A stretch of 64,000 nt of DNA, from positions 1,488,001 to 1,552,000 of the forward strand of contig OZ250179.1 in NCBI GenBank assembly GCA_965238125.1. The letters are read 5' to 3'. The position numbers and the translations under genes were made by a program. The notes beneath the pieces were generated by a model, which was not told the origin of the DNA, did not search any database, and saw only the letters and a program-made list of their open reading frames with translations. The stretch's first letter is position 1. Each line of letters opens with the position of its first letter. Below, in pieces: positions 1-8,928 of this stretch. Source of the stretch: UBA6623 sp965238125 (GTDB lineage Bacteria > Acidobacteriota > Terriglobia > Bryobacterales > UBA6623).

Positions 1-23
1 GTTTCAAAACCGCTTCGCCGATT

Positions 24-126
24 GGGGCTGTGAAAAACCGGGGATTGTACCGAGCGCCGATCGAATAGGTTCCATTGAATCCGTAACCGCATCCGGCGCG
101 AAGTGGATTGTCGCCGATTTTTTCAC
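24..126. repeat. Dispersed repeat, copy 1
   Basis: About 100 bases starting GGGGCTGTGAAAAA and ending CGATTTTTTC match a second copy at 61389-61491 in the same orientation, with scattered substitutions and a small number of gaps. No protein-like reading fits both copies. It is an intergenic dispersed repeat of unknown nature, possibly MITE- or REP-like. Confidence 0.6.
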
Positions 127-159
127 GGGCCCTAATTGCCGCCGGACCGCGGGGCTGCT

Positions 160-486
160 ATGGTTGAGCGAAACCGGATGGGCGGAGAGCAACCGAAGTT
201 GTCTTCAGTGAATCAGGAGAAAACCGCCGTCGAGTGGGCGGCACGGGGATTTAGCTGCGAGGTATGGGTTGACCCGCCCGGCCAATGTTGGGATGATTTC
301 ACGCATCCGACCGACGAGGTCGTCAAGGTGATCGAGGGCGCTCTCGAATTTGAGATCGAGGGTGAGGTCAGTCACCCCGCCATCGGAGAAGAAATCTTGA
401 TTCCGGCCGGCGCCTTGCACTCGGTTCGCAACATCGGAGGCTCCACGGCGCGTTGGCTCTACGGCTATCAACGGAATCGGCCGTGA
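160..486 (+). CDS. Small cupin-domain protein
   Basis: A protein of about 108 residues with the short single-cupin pattern: HPTDEVVKVIEG, then EIEGEVSHPAIGEEILIPAGALHSVRNIG. The second part is a typical cupin motif 2 with the PAGxxH signature. Such proteins are small beta-barrels that bind metal or a small ligand; the substrate cannot be told here. ATG codons at 160 and 178 are both possible and neither has a strong ribosome site; the domain starts well after both. It converges on the CoA-transferase gene, with only 22 bases between the stops. Confidence 0.75.
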   Translation: MVERNRMGGEQPKLSSVNQEKTAVEWAARGFSCEVWVDPPGQCWDDFTHPTDEVVKVIEGALEFEIEGEVSHPAIGEEILIPAGALHSVRNIGGSTARWLYGYQRNRP

Positions 487-508
487 AGCGAGCGTCCTTG
501 GGGGACCT

Positions 509-1708
509 CTATGGCAAATCCGCCGTCCCGACGCTTCCGCCGCGAATGAGTTCTTGGATCTCTTCCTCCTTGTACCCGAGTTCGCCCAGCACCTCGACGC
601 TGTGTTCGCCCGCCTTGGGAGGAACCCTCCTGGCCCCGGGTCGGTCGCCGTCAAACCGCAACGGGAATCCGAGGTCGCGATAGTCGGGAATCCGAGGATG
701 AGGGTAGGGCTCGAACATCTTGTTCGCCCGCACCTGCGGGTCGTTGACGATCTGATCGATGCTCTGAATCGGCGAGCAGGGCACGCGATGTTCTTCGAGC
801 AAAGCACGCAGTTCGGCGGTGGAAAATTCACGAGTCCGGGCGGTTAGAATTGCAAGCAGTTCCGTTTTGTGCGCGACGCGCGACGCGTTGCCTTGGAAGC
901 GCGTGTCGGAGGCCGTCTCTTCCAGACCTAAGGCCTCGCACAAGCGAACAAAGATCCGGTCATTGCCGCCCGAGATCATCAACTCGCCGTCGTTCGTCGG
1001 GAAGGCTTCATAGGGAGTGATCATGCCCAGGCCCGAGCCTTTGCGTTGCGGTACTTCACCCGAGGCTAGGTAACCATAGAGGTGATAGCTCACCCAAGCC
1101 AACGACGTATCGAGCAAAGAGGCTTCCACGTGGGTTCCGCGGCCGCTGCTGTCGCGTTCCCGCAATGCCGCCAGGATCCCCAGCGCGGTCAACATGCCCG
1201 TGCCCAAATCAATCACCGAGGCCCCGCAACGCGCGGGCGGGCTTTCGGGATGTCCGGTGATGGACATCATCCCGCTATAGGCCTGCATCAGCGGATCATA
1301 ACCGGGGGTCTGAGCCAGCGGACCTTCCGGGCCGAAACCGGTGATCGAGGCATAGACCAACGCCGGGTATTTCGCTTGAAGGCGCTCGTGGCCAAACCCC
1401 AGGGACTCGATCACGCCCTTCCGAAACGCTTGGACGAAAATGTCCGCGCGGTCGACGAGCCGCTCGAGGACCTGGCGTCCGCCGTCGGATTTGAGGTCGA
1501 CGACGAGGCTGCGTTTGTTCCGGTTCGACGAAAGGAACAACGGGGTATCGCCGCCCCAAAAAGGCGGACCCCACTGCCGAGCGGGGTCGCCGCCCGGGGG
1601 CTCGACCTTGACGACGTCGGCGCCCAAATCCGCCAGGATTTGCGTGCAATAGGGCCCGGCGATATTGAGCGATAGGTCAACAACGCGCAAGCCTTCAAGA
1701 ATGTTCAT
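509..1708 (-). CDS. CaiB/BaiF family (class III) CoA-transferase
   Basis: The 399-residue protein has family length and the expected order: N-terminal LEGLRVVDLS, ADLGADVVKVEPP, then VIDLGTG with the predicted nucleophilic Asp at about residue 167. Family III CoA-transferases move CoA between carboxylic acids through an aspartyl-CoA anhydride, as in formyl-CoA transferase and carnitine CoA-transferase. The substrate is not inferable; there is no adjacent acyl-CoA gene. The cytoplasmic enzyme stands alone on the minus strand between a cupin and a deacetylase gene. Confidence 0.9.
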   Translation of the reverse strand: MNILEGLRVVDLSLNIAGPYCTQILADLGADVVKVEPPGGDPARQWGPPFWGGDTPLFLSSNRNKRSLVVDLKSDGGRQVLERLVDRADIFVQAFRKGVIESLGFGHERLQAKYPALVYASITGFGPEGPLAQTPGYDPLMQAYSGMMSITGHPESPPARCGASVIDLGTGMLTALGILAALRERDSSGRGTHVEASLLDTSLAWVSYHLYGYLASGEVPQRKGSGLGMITPYEAFPTNDGELMISGGNDRIFVRLCEALGLEETASDTRFQGNASRVAHKTELLAILTARTREFSTAELRALLEEHRVPCSPIQSIDQIVNDPQVRANKMFEPYPHPRIPDYRDLGFPLRFDGDRPGARRVPPKAGEHSVEVLGELGYKEEEIQELIRGGSVGTADLP

Positions 1709-1830
1709 CGGCCTTCGGTGATCGAGCGAAGCTTGGGGCGGTTCTCCGTAAGCGAAAACACCCCTGGAAGCGGGTTATTATAGAGCGCTGAGCGGCCCGC
1801 CGCAATGACGGGTCGCCGAGAGGCAACCCC

Positions 1831-2681
1831 ATGAGAAGCAGAGCCCGGCAGTTCCCTCTCTTACTTATTGGGCTCTGGTTGATGTCATGTGCCGCGCCCC
1901 AAGACTCGGCACGGCTGCCCATCCCGGATTGCCTCGTGGTTCTCACCTTCGACGACGGAAACAAGCCGGACTTCGCCTATGTCGCTCCTCTGCTCGAGAA
2001 ATACGGATTCGGCGCGTCTTTCTACTTGACCGAAGGGCTCGGCTATCTGGACGACGTCGACAAACAACGCTACACCTCATGGCATGAAGTTCGCCGGATC
2101 CACGAAATGGGATTCGAGATCGGCAACCATACCCGCGACCATCCCGACATGACCAAGCTCTCGAAGCCTGATATTCGAGCGAACCTCGAGCTGATCGAGC
2201 AACGCTGCGTCGAGCACGGCATTCCCTCGCCGACGACCTTCGTGTACCCGGGTTGGCATCACAGCTTGCCGGTCGTCGAAGTGCTCGCCGAGAGAGGCTA
2301 CGTGTTCGCCCGGCGAGGCGTTAGCCCGGAATACGCCGACCCGGGGCGAGGGGCTCGAGGCCGCGCTTACAATCCGCAAATCGATCACCCGTTGCTGATT
2401 CCGACGACGGGTTATACGGGGCCCGACTGGCGCTTCGAAGATCTGGTTTGGACCGTCGAGCAAGCCGCCAACGGGAATATCGCGGTCCTGGTCTACCACG
2501 GCGTACCGGCGCTCGATCATCCTGGGTAAGCACCGAGCCTGAGCAATTCGTCCGTGATATGGACTACCTCAAGCAGCAGAATTGCACGGTCATTGCGTTG
2601 CGCGATTTGGTCAAATACGTCGACCCGACGAAGGGGCCGGCTGATCCCTATGGGCCGGTTCGGGAAACCATGGGTGAATAG
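1831..2681 (+). pseudogene. Polysaccharide deacetylase lipoprotein, frameshifted
   Basis: NodB-type carbohydrate esterase (CE4) with motif 1 LTFDDG, motif 2 EIGNHTRDHPDM and a YPGWHHS motif. The N-terminus (RQFPLLLIGLWLMSC) reads as a lipoprotein signal ending in a lipobox, so the product would be membrane-anchored and act on cell-wall or surface polysaccharide. The first frame stops at 2529 just after VYHGVPALDHP, and the family C-terminus continues one frame over (VSTEPEQFVRDMDYLKQQN) to 2681. One missing base in the CCTGGG stretch near 2520 explains both parts. It is either a recent pseudogene or an assembly indel; the enzyme identity is secure. Confidence 0.8.
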
Positions 2682-2753
2682 CAAGCCGTCGGCCATTCCA
2701 CGAGTGCTTGCTCAGCTCTACGCGGCGCCCTCGGACGCTTTGCCCGCCTCGGC

Positions 2754-3627
2754 TCATTTCGAGCCCGTCTTTCCCAGCACGTACTCGCGGTCTCCACGGC
2801 CATAGCTCTTGTGATAGTGAAGTTCCGAGGCCATGCCGGCGGCGGAAATCGCGAAGACGCGAATCTCGGGCTGTGCCTCGGACTGGGTCAGCCGTAGCGC
2901 CAGCTCAATGCTGTAGCCGGCCCGGCGCATTCCCGGATACATGCGTTGGACATCGGGTCTGGCTTTGCGCTGGTGCCAGGATTCTTCACCCTCGCCGTCG
3001 ATGAAAACCAAGATTCGGGACGCGAGCTTTCGGAAATTCCCGCTCGTCGCCCACCCTTCCAGACGCAGCACGTTACGGGACCAGGACATGCCGTCCACCC
3101 AGCCGTCCATGCTGCCGCGGACAACGGGCAAGGAAAGCCCGTCCGGTGCGGCGATCGTCTCGATTCGAGACCCCTCGTTCGGTTCAAGAAATTTGTAAGG
3201 GGTGTCGCTGAGTCGGTAGAGCAATATGCTCTTACCAACCCGGATGTCGGGGGCTCTGTCCCAGACCTGGTTGAGCGCCGGAATGTTACCGCGCGAGTGA
3301 ACAAGCCGGTGTGCGCCGACGGCCAACCAACCCGGGTGCGATCCCTTCCCGGAAGCGGCGCGCAGCACGGGGACTCCGAGCAGCGCGGGTCTCGCATGCC
3401 CGCCGTAGATCAGGCGAAACGCCGGGTCGGGGTTGTCTTTGAGAAATCCACTGAGCCGTTCCAAATCTTGCCCCCAATCCAGATTGCTGTCGGTCAGAAA
3501 CTTCTGCTCCCGGCCGCGCGCAACCTGATTGAAGTAAGGCAGGTAATCGGGGTGGGCGGCCAACGACTCCACGCCATGCCAAATCACAAGCAGCACCGCG
3601 ACGACCAACCGCGGCCCGATCTGTCTG
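2754..3627 (-). pseudogene. GT39-type membrane mannosyltransferase, 3' part
   Basis: Reads as the C-terminal third of an ArnT/PMT-like (GT39) glycosyltransferase: IWHGVESLAAHPDYLPYFNQ, then DSNLDWGQDLERLSGFLK, both frequent in the periplasmic tail of this family. The reading frame is open up to the IS1380 left end at 3628, and the missing N-terminal membrane part lies at 6260-7470 on the same strand. Joining position 3624 to 6261 gives AALRQIGPRLVV in frame, so both pieces were one gene. No convincing start exists for this part alone. Confidence 0.8.
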
Positions 3628-5297
3628 ATCCCGGATTTCCACTTTAGTTTCGGTTCTGCTAACCATCGGGTGGACTCGGACGCCTTTATTTATGCGGGCT
3701 TGAAAGCACTCAAGGCGCTGAGGAGATCAACACCCAATGGGTGAAAAAGAAAACAAACCGTTTCAGCTCACCTTCAATGGATTTCTCAAGGTCGATTTCC
3801 AAGGATCGCGAGTCACCTCGGATGGCGGGCTGATTCTCATTCGCGAACTGGACGAACGACTCGGACTAGGCAAGCTGATAGACGAGCATCTGACGGATTC
3901 GCGGCAAGGCTCGAACAAGAAGTTCCCGTTCGTCGATCTGCTGCGACAGTCGGTCTACTCCCGCTTGGCGGGCTACGAGGATCTCAACGACGCCGTTCGT
4001 GTCTCCGCCGATCCAACCTTTCGGCTGATTGGCTCGAAGAAGAACTGGGATCGCGGCGCGGCGCTGACCTCCCGGCTGCAGAGCTTCGAGACCGCCATGC
4101 TCGCCGGCGACGAGAATCTGATCGGGCTGATGGCGGTGAACCGCGAGTTGATCGCGCAAGCCGAGGCCGGTGATGACTCCGAGTGCGTCGTGCTGGACAT
4201 GGACTCTACCGAGAGCCCCGTCCACGGCCGGCAGGAAGGCAGCGCCTACAACGGCCACTTCGAGTCGGTCTGCTACCACCCACTGTTGCTGTTCAACCAG
4301 CACGGCGATTGCTTGGCGGCAAAGTTGCGACCGGGCAACGTGTCCAGCGCCGAGGACTGGGACGAGCTGCTGCTGCCGGAAATCGAACGCCAACAGGCGG
4401 AGGGCAAACAGGTGACGTTCCGGGCCGATGCCGCCTTCGCCAAGCCGGATATTTACGAGACGTTGGAGGAGCGCGGCGTGGACTACGTGATTCGCATCCC
4501 GGCCAACAAGAGCCTGGAGCTGGAGATCGAAGATATCCTGTTTCGTCCGCCGGGCAGGCCGAGCGCAAAGCCCCTGGTGCGCTACAGGAGCTTTCGGTAT
4601 CAGGCCGCGAGCTGGTCGAAGTCCCGGCGGGTTGTTGCGAAGGTCGAGCATCACCAAGGTGAGTTGTTTCCTCGCGTCGGTTTCATCGTCACGAGCATGG
4701 CCTTGCCGAGCCGCTCGCTGGTGCGGTTCTACAACAAGCGCGGCACGGCGGAGCAGTGGATCAAGGAAGGCAAACAAGCGACGCATTGGACAAGGCTGTC
4801 ATGCCATCGGTTCCGGGCCAACGAAGTGCGACTGCAACTCAGCGTGCTGGCCTATAACCTGGGGAACCTATGGCGGAGGCTCGGGCTGCCGCAACGGATC
4901 AAGAGCTGGTCGCTGACGAGCTTGCAACAGCGGCTGATGAAGACGGGCGGTAGGCTGGTCAAGCATGCGCGGTACTATTGGCTGCTGTTGGCCGAAGGAC
5001 ATCTGAACCGGCGGCTGTTCGGCGACATGCTGCATAGGATCTGGGCGCTGCCTGTGCCGGGTGGGTAGCGTTGCCCGGGCGAGGATCAACAGTTTTTGGC
5101 TCCAAAAAGGTTTCGCAGGGAGCAGTGTCGGCCGGAGCGCCGTTCAGTCCGCTCAATCAACGTCTGTGAGCGGACGGACGAGCCCTGGCGCCTACCGGCG
5201 GAGGTGATGTGCAGGGTTCAGCGCGAAAAGACGTGGTATTCGGCGCAGCGGGGGTGTATCCTGTGACCGTGCCAGGGCCAAAATGGAAATCCTGGCT
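3628..5297 (+). mobile_element. IS1380-family insertion sequence, copy A
   Basis: A 1.67-kb element with the same length and gene content as copies at 27953-29620 and 57693-59362. The right end reads GGAAATCCTGGCT and the left end ATCCCGGATTTCCA; the other two copies start AGCCCGCATTTTCA. These left and right ends form an imperfect terminal inverted repeat of about 14 bases. The left 100 bases are diverged from the other copies but align over the same length. It marks the junction of the split GT39 gene and cuts another gene at its right end (5299-5377). Confidence 0.85.
3737..5068 (+). CDS. IS1380-family DDE transposase
   Basis: Intact 443-residue transposase beginning MGEKENKPFQLTFNGFLKVD. 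The DDE residues are visible: Asp in VVLDMDSTESPVHG, Asp in FRADAAFAKP and Glu in EQWIKEGKQ, with the family C-terminus FRANEVRLQLSVLAYNLGNLW. It catalyses cut-and-paste movement of the surrounding element. It is very similar to the copies at 28180 and 57802 but more diverged from them than they are from each other, so it looks like an older insertion. Confidence 0.93.
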   Translation: MGEKENKPFQLTFNGFLKVDFQGSRVTSDGGLILIRELDERLGLGKLIDEHLTDSRQGSNKKFPFVDLLRQSVYSRLAGYEDLNDAVRVSADPTFRLIGSKKNWDRGAALTSRLQSFETAMLAGDENLIGLMAVNRELIAQAEAGDDSECVVLDMDSTESPVHGRQEGSAYNGHFESVCYHPLLLFNQHGDCLAAKLRPGNVSSAEDWDELLLPEIERQQAEGKQVTFRADAAFAKPDIYETLEERGVDYVIRIPANKSLELEIEDILFRPPGRPSAKPLVRYRSFRYQAASWSKSRRVVAKVEHHQGELFPRVGFIVTSMALPSRSLVRFYNKRGTAEQWIKEGKQATHWTRLSCHRFRANEVRLQLSVLAYNLGNLWRRLGLPQRIKSWSLTSLQQRLMKTGGRLVKHARYYWLLLAEGHLNRRLFGDMLHRIWALPVPGG

Positions 5298-5298
5298 T

Positions 5299-5377
5299 GG
5301 AGCAGTTCGGCCGCTTGTAGGGTACGCTTGTTCGCCGTCCCTTTGCGTCGGCCGCCGGTTTTTTTTCCGTGTGGCAC
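5299..5377 (-). pseudogene. 5' stub of a small phage-type gene cut by IS1380
   Basis: From an ATG at 5377 the minus strand reads MPHGKKTGGRRKGTANKRTL and continues AAELLQ before running into the IS end. The KTGGRxKGTxNKRT start is typical of short proteins in phage and genomic-island regions. Only about 27 codons survive; the rest is not on the other side of the IS, where the GT39 gene lies instead. Function unknown. Confidence 0.4.
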
Positions 5378-5496
5378 CTTCTACTTCTTTAGACCGCCTT
5401 CGGCAACTCCCGAACCGACAACGGGCAAGCGGGTCACGAAGCCCGCCGAGAAGATCTGTCAATGTGCCGCGTTGATGAAGCCGTCAAGTGGTATGG

Positions 5497-5616
5497 GATG
5501 GTCGCGGAGCCAACGTGAAAGTGCCGCAGGGCGCCCCGACCGGCGACGCCGTCCCGTTGACCATCTCCATGCCGAATGGCCGTAGCGACTCGGCGAGCGT
5601 TGCGATTCGGCCGTGA
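5497..5616 (+). pseudogene. C-terminal scrap resembling TIGR03437 domain
   Basis: One frame reads GANVKVPQGAPTGDAVPLTI followed by SMPNGRSDSASVAIRP and a stop. This resembles the end of the TIGR03437 domain (V-P-x-G-x-x-x-G-x-A-V-P-L-x-I), best known from Solibacter-type Acidobacteriota secreted proteins. The upstream part of the protein is absent. The bases between this scrap and the uvrB piece (5617-5810) show no gene I can support. Confidence 0.35.
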
Positions 5617-5810
5617 GCCGCGGGTCAGAATGCCGCCGAGCGTGCGAGTAGGTACACTTTAAAGGCCTTGATTGGCTGATGGATCAGCCCAAGAGGGTCG
5701 GTCTTTGAGTTTTTCGGAGTAGTGTTTTTCCGGGTCCTGGGCCGCCTGTCGCAGCCGTAGGCGTGTTCTGTCGGTTTCTATGCCGGGCCAACTGGGCAGC
5801 ACACCGCGAA

Positions 5811-6259
5811 GGGGAGCAGCGCCCCTGCTCGAGCAAATTCGCCAACGCACCGAAAGGCAGGAGCGCGTCCTGGTCACCACACTGACCAAGCGCATGGCCG
5901 AGGACTTATCGGAGTACTACACCGAGACCGGAGTGCGTTGTCGCTATCTGCACTCGGAGATCGATACGCTGGAACGTGTTCGGATTCTGCGCGACCTGCG
6001 CCACGGCGAGTTCGACGTATTGATCGGCGTCAACTTGCTGCGAGAGGGCCTCGACCTGCCCGAGGTTTCCCTGGTTGCCATCCTCGACGCCGACAAGGAA
6101 GGCTTCTTGCGCTCGGCGGGCTCGCCCGTCCAGACCATCGGCCGCGCCGCCCGTCACATCCGGGGTAAGACCGTTCTCTATGCCGACCGCGAAACCGACA
6201 GTATGAAAAAGGCGATCGGGGAAACCAACCGCCGCCGCCAAGTGCAGCGGCAATACAAC
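5811..6259 (+). pseudogene. uvrB: Internal fragment of excinuclease ABC subunit B
   Basis: About 150 codons match the second helicase domain of UvrB: ERVLVTTLTKRMAEDLSEYY, RYLHSEIDTLERVRILRDLR, GEFDVLIGVNLLREGLDLPE, SLVAILDADKEGFLRS, QTIGRAARH, ETNRRRQVQRQYN. UvrB is normally about 670 residues; the damage-binding N-terminus and UVR C-terminus are missing at both ends. It therefore cannot act in nucleotide-excision repair. It is an out-of-place piece inside the insert that splits the GT39 gene. Confidence 0.85.
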
Positions 6260-7470
6260 CTGAGCGCCGCTTGTCGCGGCGCCGCCGCGACCGCGACAAG
6301 CGCCATCAGCGGATACACCGCTAAGACGTGCCGGATGCCGATGTTAATGTCGCTTGCCATTCCCGCGCCCAAGACAGCCGAGAGAGCCGCGGCCGGAACC
6401 CACACCGCTCGAGCCCGGCCGGCCAACCCGCCGCCGACTGCCACTCCGACCGCCATGGCGAACAGCAACAGTAACGGAATCGATGATTTCACGCCGATCG
6501 CAATCGGGAAATAGTACCACCAGCCTCTCGCTGATACATCTCCCAGAAGATAAGCTCCGTGTCCGCAATTGTTGTGCCGCAGGACTTCGACAATGCCTTG
6601 AAAGAACTCGGGCGCCGGCAGCGGGTAGCGGGAGAGGATTCCCGTGATGATGTCGCTGACTGGCATTGCCACGCTGCACTTGAGCGGCTTCACTTCGGGC
6701 AGGTAACCGACGTGGAAGAAGTACCCCGCCCAAATGACTCCGCCCACCACCACAACGAAGACAGCGGCTCTCTTGGCCGCGCGAACCAACACTTTCCAAG
6801 TGAACCAAGACGGAAATGCGCCCACCCCCCTGATGACCGCGAAAATCAGCACGAAAGCCGCCGGGAGAAAGACCACGGCGGACATCTTCGTCAGTGCCGC
6901 GATGCCTGTCCACACAGCGCTGAGGACGCAAATGCCTAGACTCGGCTTCACGGCCCAGCGGTAGTAGTGGTACGTCGCCGCGATGGCGGTTGCCGTTGCG
7001 CCGATATCGAGAGTCGCCAGTCCGGCATGCGCGATCACGTTCGGTGAAAAGGTGACCAGAAAGCACGCAACGAGCCCCAGGTTGGGTCCGTGGAGAGCAC
7101 TTCCCCAGCGGTAGACGAACCATGCCAGCATCATGGCGAAAACCAGATTGCCCAGGCGGGCCAGCGAAAGCGCGAGCCAGTAGTCCGCGACGCCGGTGTC
7201 GCCCCACAGTCGGTTCCCGAAGGAATACCCTTCCGGTAGACGAAATCCCATGACGAAATAGGGGAGTGCCGCGACGACCGCGCGGGCTAAGGGAGGGTGC
7301 TGGGCTTCCAGCGTATATTGGCGCTTTTCCAGGTATTCGAGCCCCGCGGCAACGTGAAGATTCTCGTCAGTGGTCTCATTGAAAACCGTGTACGTGTCCG
7401 CCACCCGAAGAGCGAAAATGACGAGGAGCAGCGCCACAAGCATGCGGCGATGTCGTGGCATGAATTCCAT
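6260..7470 (-). pseudogene. GT39-type membrane mannosyltransferase, 5' part
   Basis: From ATG 7470 the protein begins MEFMPRHRRMLVALLLVIFA and shows the GT39 pattern of an early acidic pair in the first periplasmic loop (NETTDENLHVAAG), then YTLEAQHPPLARAV and many membrane helices, ending YPLMALVAVAAAPRQAALR at the insert junction. GT39 enzymes transfer sugars from a polyprenyl phosphate donor to protein or lipid on the outer face of the inner membrane. The C-terminal part is at 2754-3627. A longer reading upstream of 7470 only runs into the tRNA fragment and is not credible. Confidence 0.8.
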
Positions 7471-7522
7471 GGTCAAGAGGGTAGCGACCCATTTGAGAGG
7501 GCGACCACGATGTGCTTGGCTA

Positions 7523-7574
7523 TGGTACGCCCGGCGCGATTCGAACGCGCGACCTCTTGCTCCGGAGGCAAGAG
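7523..7574 (-). tRNA. 3' half of tRNA-Arg(CCG), no D arm
   Basis: The minus strand carries an anticodon arm CTCTTGC-CTCCGGA-GCAAGAG (anticodon CCG), a variable GTCG, a T arm GCGCG-TTCGAAT-CGCGC and an encoded GGGCGTACCA end. The normal D arm is missing; immediately upstream, ACGCC could pair with GGCGT of the acceptor. The simplest view is a tRNA-Arg 3' fragment left as the attachment site of an integrated element, since many integrases cut within the 3' half of tRNA genes. A minimal armless tRNA is less likely. Confidence 0.6.
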
Positions 7575-7709
7575 GGCGTCTTCCATGGTTTTCTCCCAAC
7601 TCCTTTCTCTCGTTGATGTTACGCGGTTTTAGGGCGTCTGCTTTCGCTCGCAACGCCAACGGTCTGGCTCACTTGATGGGCGAGTTTTCTGACGGTTTCT
7701 TGACGGTGG

Positions 7710-8114
7710 TTGCTGCCACGGCTATGCTTTACTGGCTGCGTAGCGCGGGATACCATCCGGGTGCGCCATCAAGGAAAAAGCTACACCGTCCGGCTCATCG
7801 GCGTGGACACCCCGGAAACGAAGCACTCCACCAAAGCGGTGCAGTATTTCGGACGGGAGGCAAGCGCCTTCACCAAGGCCGCGCTCGAAGGTAAGACGGT
7901 GCTGCTCCAAAAGGACCGCACCGGAGATACCGTAGACCGCTACGGGCGCTGGCTTCGCTACGTCCTGCTTGACGGAGACAACTTCAACGCCCGGCTCATC
8001 CGCGACGGCTACGCTCATGCTTACCGGCGCTTTCCCTTCTCGAAGCGGACGGAGTTTATTCAACCGGAAGAACAAGCGAGGCGGCGAGGAATCGGCTTAT
8101 GGAACCGCCGCTGA
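7710..8114 (+). CDS. Thermonuclease-like (SNase) protein, 5' end damaged
   Basis: Staphylococcal-nuclease fold: RDTIRVRHQGKSYTVRLIGV followed by DTPET, then TVDRYGRWLRYVLL (the DRYGR catalytic signature), LIRDGYAHAYRRFPF and GIGLWNRR. SNase proteins are Ca-dependent secreted or periplasmic nucleases and are common on plasmids. The only start in frame is TTG at 7710; the usual signal peptide and the V-V-D-G-D-T lead-in are reduced to CVARDT. A hydrophobic stretch TVVAATAML lies just upstream in another frame, so the gene may have lost its leader by a frameshift. Confidence 0.7.
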   Translation: MLPRLCFTGCVARDTIRVRHQGKSYTVRLIGVDTPETKHSTKAVQYFGREASAFTKAALEGKTVLLQKDRTGDTVDRYGRWLRYVLLDGDNFNARLIRDGYAHAYRRFPFSKRTEFIQPEEQARRRGIGLWNRR

Positions 8115-8355
8115 AATCGCGGTTTCCCTGGATCATCCCCGACGTGCTACAAGCGCCGCGATTCGGGCCGGACCACTTTCCCAGCCGTTACCCCTTGCTT
8201 CATTGATCGAACATTTCCGGGTGAGGCCCAACGGTGACATGCCTTCGGGCCAGGCGGCGCCAACTCGCTTTCGCGCCATCCGGCGGACGGGTCTAGGTTG
8301 CGCCATGTTCTCGCGCTTCCCGTCACCGGCGCGGGCGGCGCTTTCCTACCGCGTC

Positions 8356-8410
8356 AGGGTTTGGGCGTTTTCCGCCATTCGCGGGTGAGCGAAAAACGCT
8401 CACAAACCCT
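8356..8410 (+). promoter_or_regulatory. Folded leader upstream of small gene
   Basis: AGGGTTTG (8356-8363) can pair with CAAACCCT (8403-8410), enclosing a hairpin GTGAGCG-AAAAA-CGCTCAC (8385-8403). The ribosome site AGGAGA follows about 10 bases later. The next gene at 8994 has a leader of the same kind (8929-8979). Role unknown; it could be a transcription attenuator, a protein-binding leader or a terminator of upstream transcription. Confidence 0.4.
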
Positions 8411-8432
8411 CAACTCTTTAGGAGAAAACATT

Positions 8433-8693
8433 ATGGCTAACCAGAAACCCGTTGATGAAATCCGGATCGGTCGCGTCAAGGCTACGATTTGGCGCAATGG
8501 AACCGACGAACAGCCGAGGCACAATGTCACCTTTTCCCGCCTCTACAAAGACGGCGATCAATGGAAGAGCACGCACAGCTTCGGGCGCAACGACTTGTTG
8601 GTGCTTGCGAAAGTGGCCGACTTCGCCCACACGCGCCTCTTCCAGCTTCCGGCAGAAGCAGAACTCCCGGAGGTGCAGGTGGACGAGTCCTAG
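8433..8693 (+). CDS. Conserved small plasmid/island protein
   Basis: An 86-residue protein starting MANQKPVDEIRIGRVKATIW and containing RHNVTFSRLYKDGDQWKSTH and RNDLLVLAKVADFAHT. I recognise the pattern as a small conserved hypothetical protein found beside plasmid and integrative-element genes; no function is known to me. It has a good ribosome site (AGGAGA, 9 bases before ATG) and is followed 20 bases later by a terminator-like hairpin, so it is probably a single-gene transcript. Confidence 0.7.
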   Translation: MANQKPVDEIRIGRVKATIWRNGTDEQPRHNVTFSRLYKDGDQWKSTHSFGRNDLLVLAKVADFAHTRLFQLPAEAELPEVQVDES

Positions 8694-8712
8694 CGGGCAA
8701 CCGCGCCAGGGC

Positions 8713-8750
8713 GCGGCGGAGCCGTTCGCTTCGCCGCGCTTGTTCTTTTT
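8713..8750 (+). terminator. Candidate intrinsic terminator
   Basis: GCGGCGGAGC pairs with GCTTCGCCGC across a five-base loop (one G-T pair), followed by GCTTGTTCTTTTT. It lies 20 bases after the stop of the 8433-8693 gene and reads in the same direction. Confidence 0.55.
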
Positions 8751-8928
8751 CTTCCCGCTTCGATTGAGTGTTTGCTTGTGGTGCCTTTCCGCTCACAGCG
8801 GCCCGCCGTTGGAGGCGTCCCAGGGCAACTCTCGCGCCAGAACGCTTCGCTCGCTTTCAGCGTCTGTCACTCGCGTTGTCTTATCTGGTCCTTGCCCGTC
8901 GCCCCGCGCTCGCTCTAGTCTCCTACTC

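Noticed and set aside
205..831. Long minus-strand open reading overlapping the cupin gene and the CoA-transferase end
   Set aside because: It is the shadow of two well-supported genes and has no protein-family features.
7471..7659. 63-residue N-terminal extension of the mannosyltransferase
   Set aside because: It translates the tRNA-Arg fragment and non-conserved DNA; the membrane protein starts naturally at ATG 7470.
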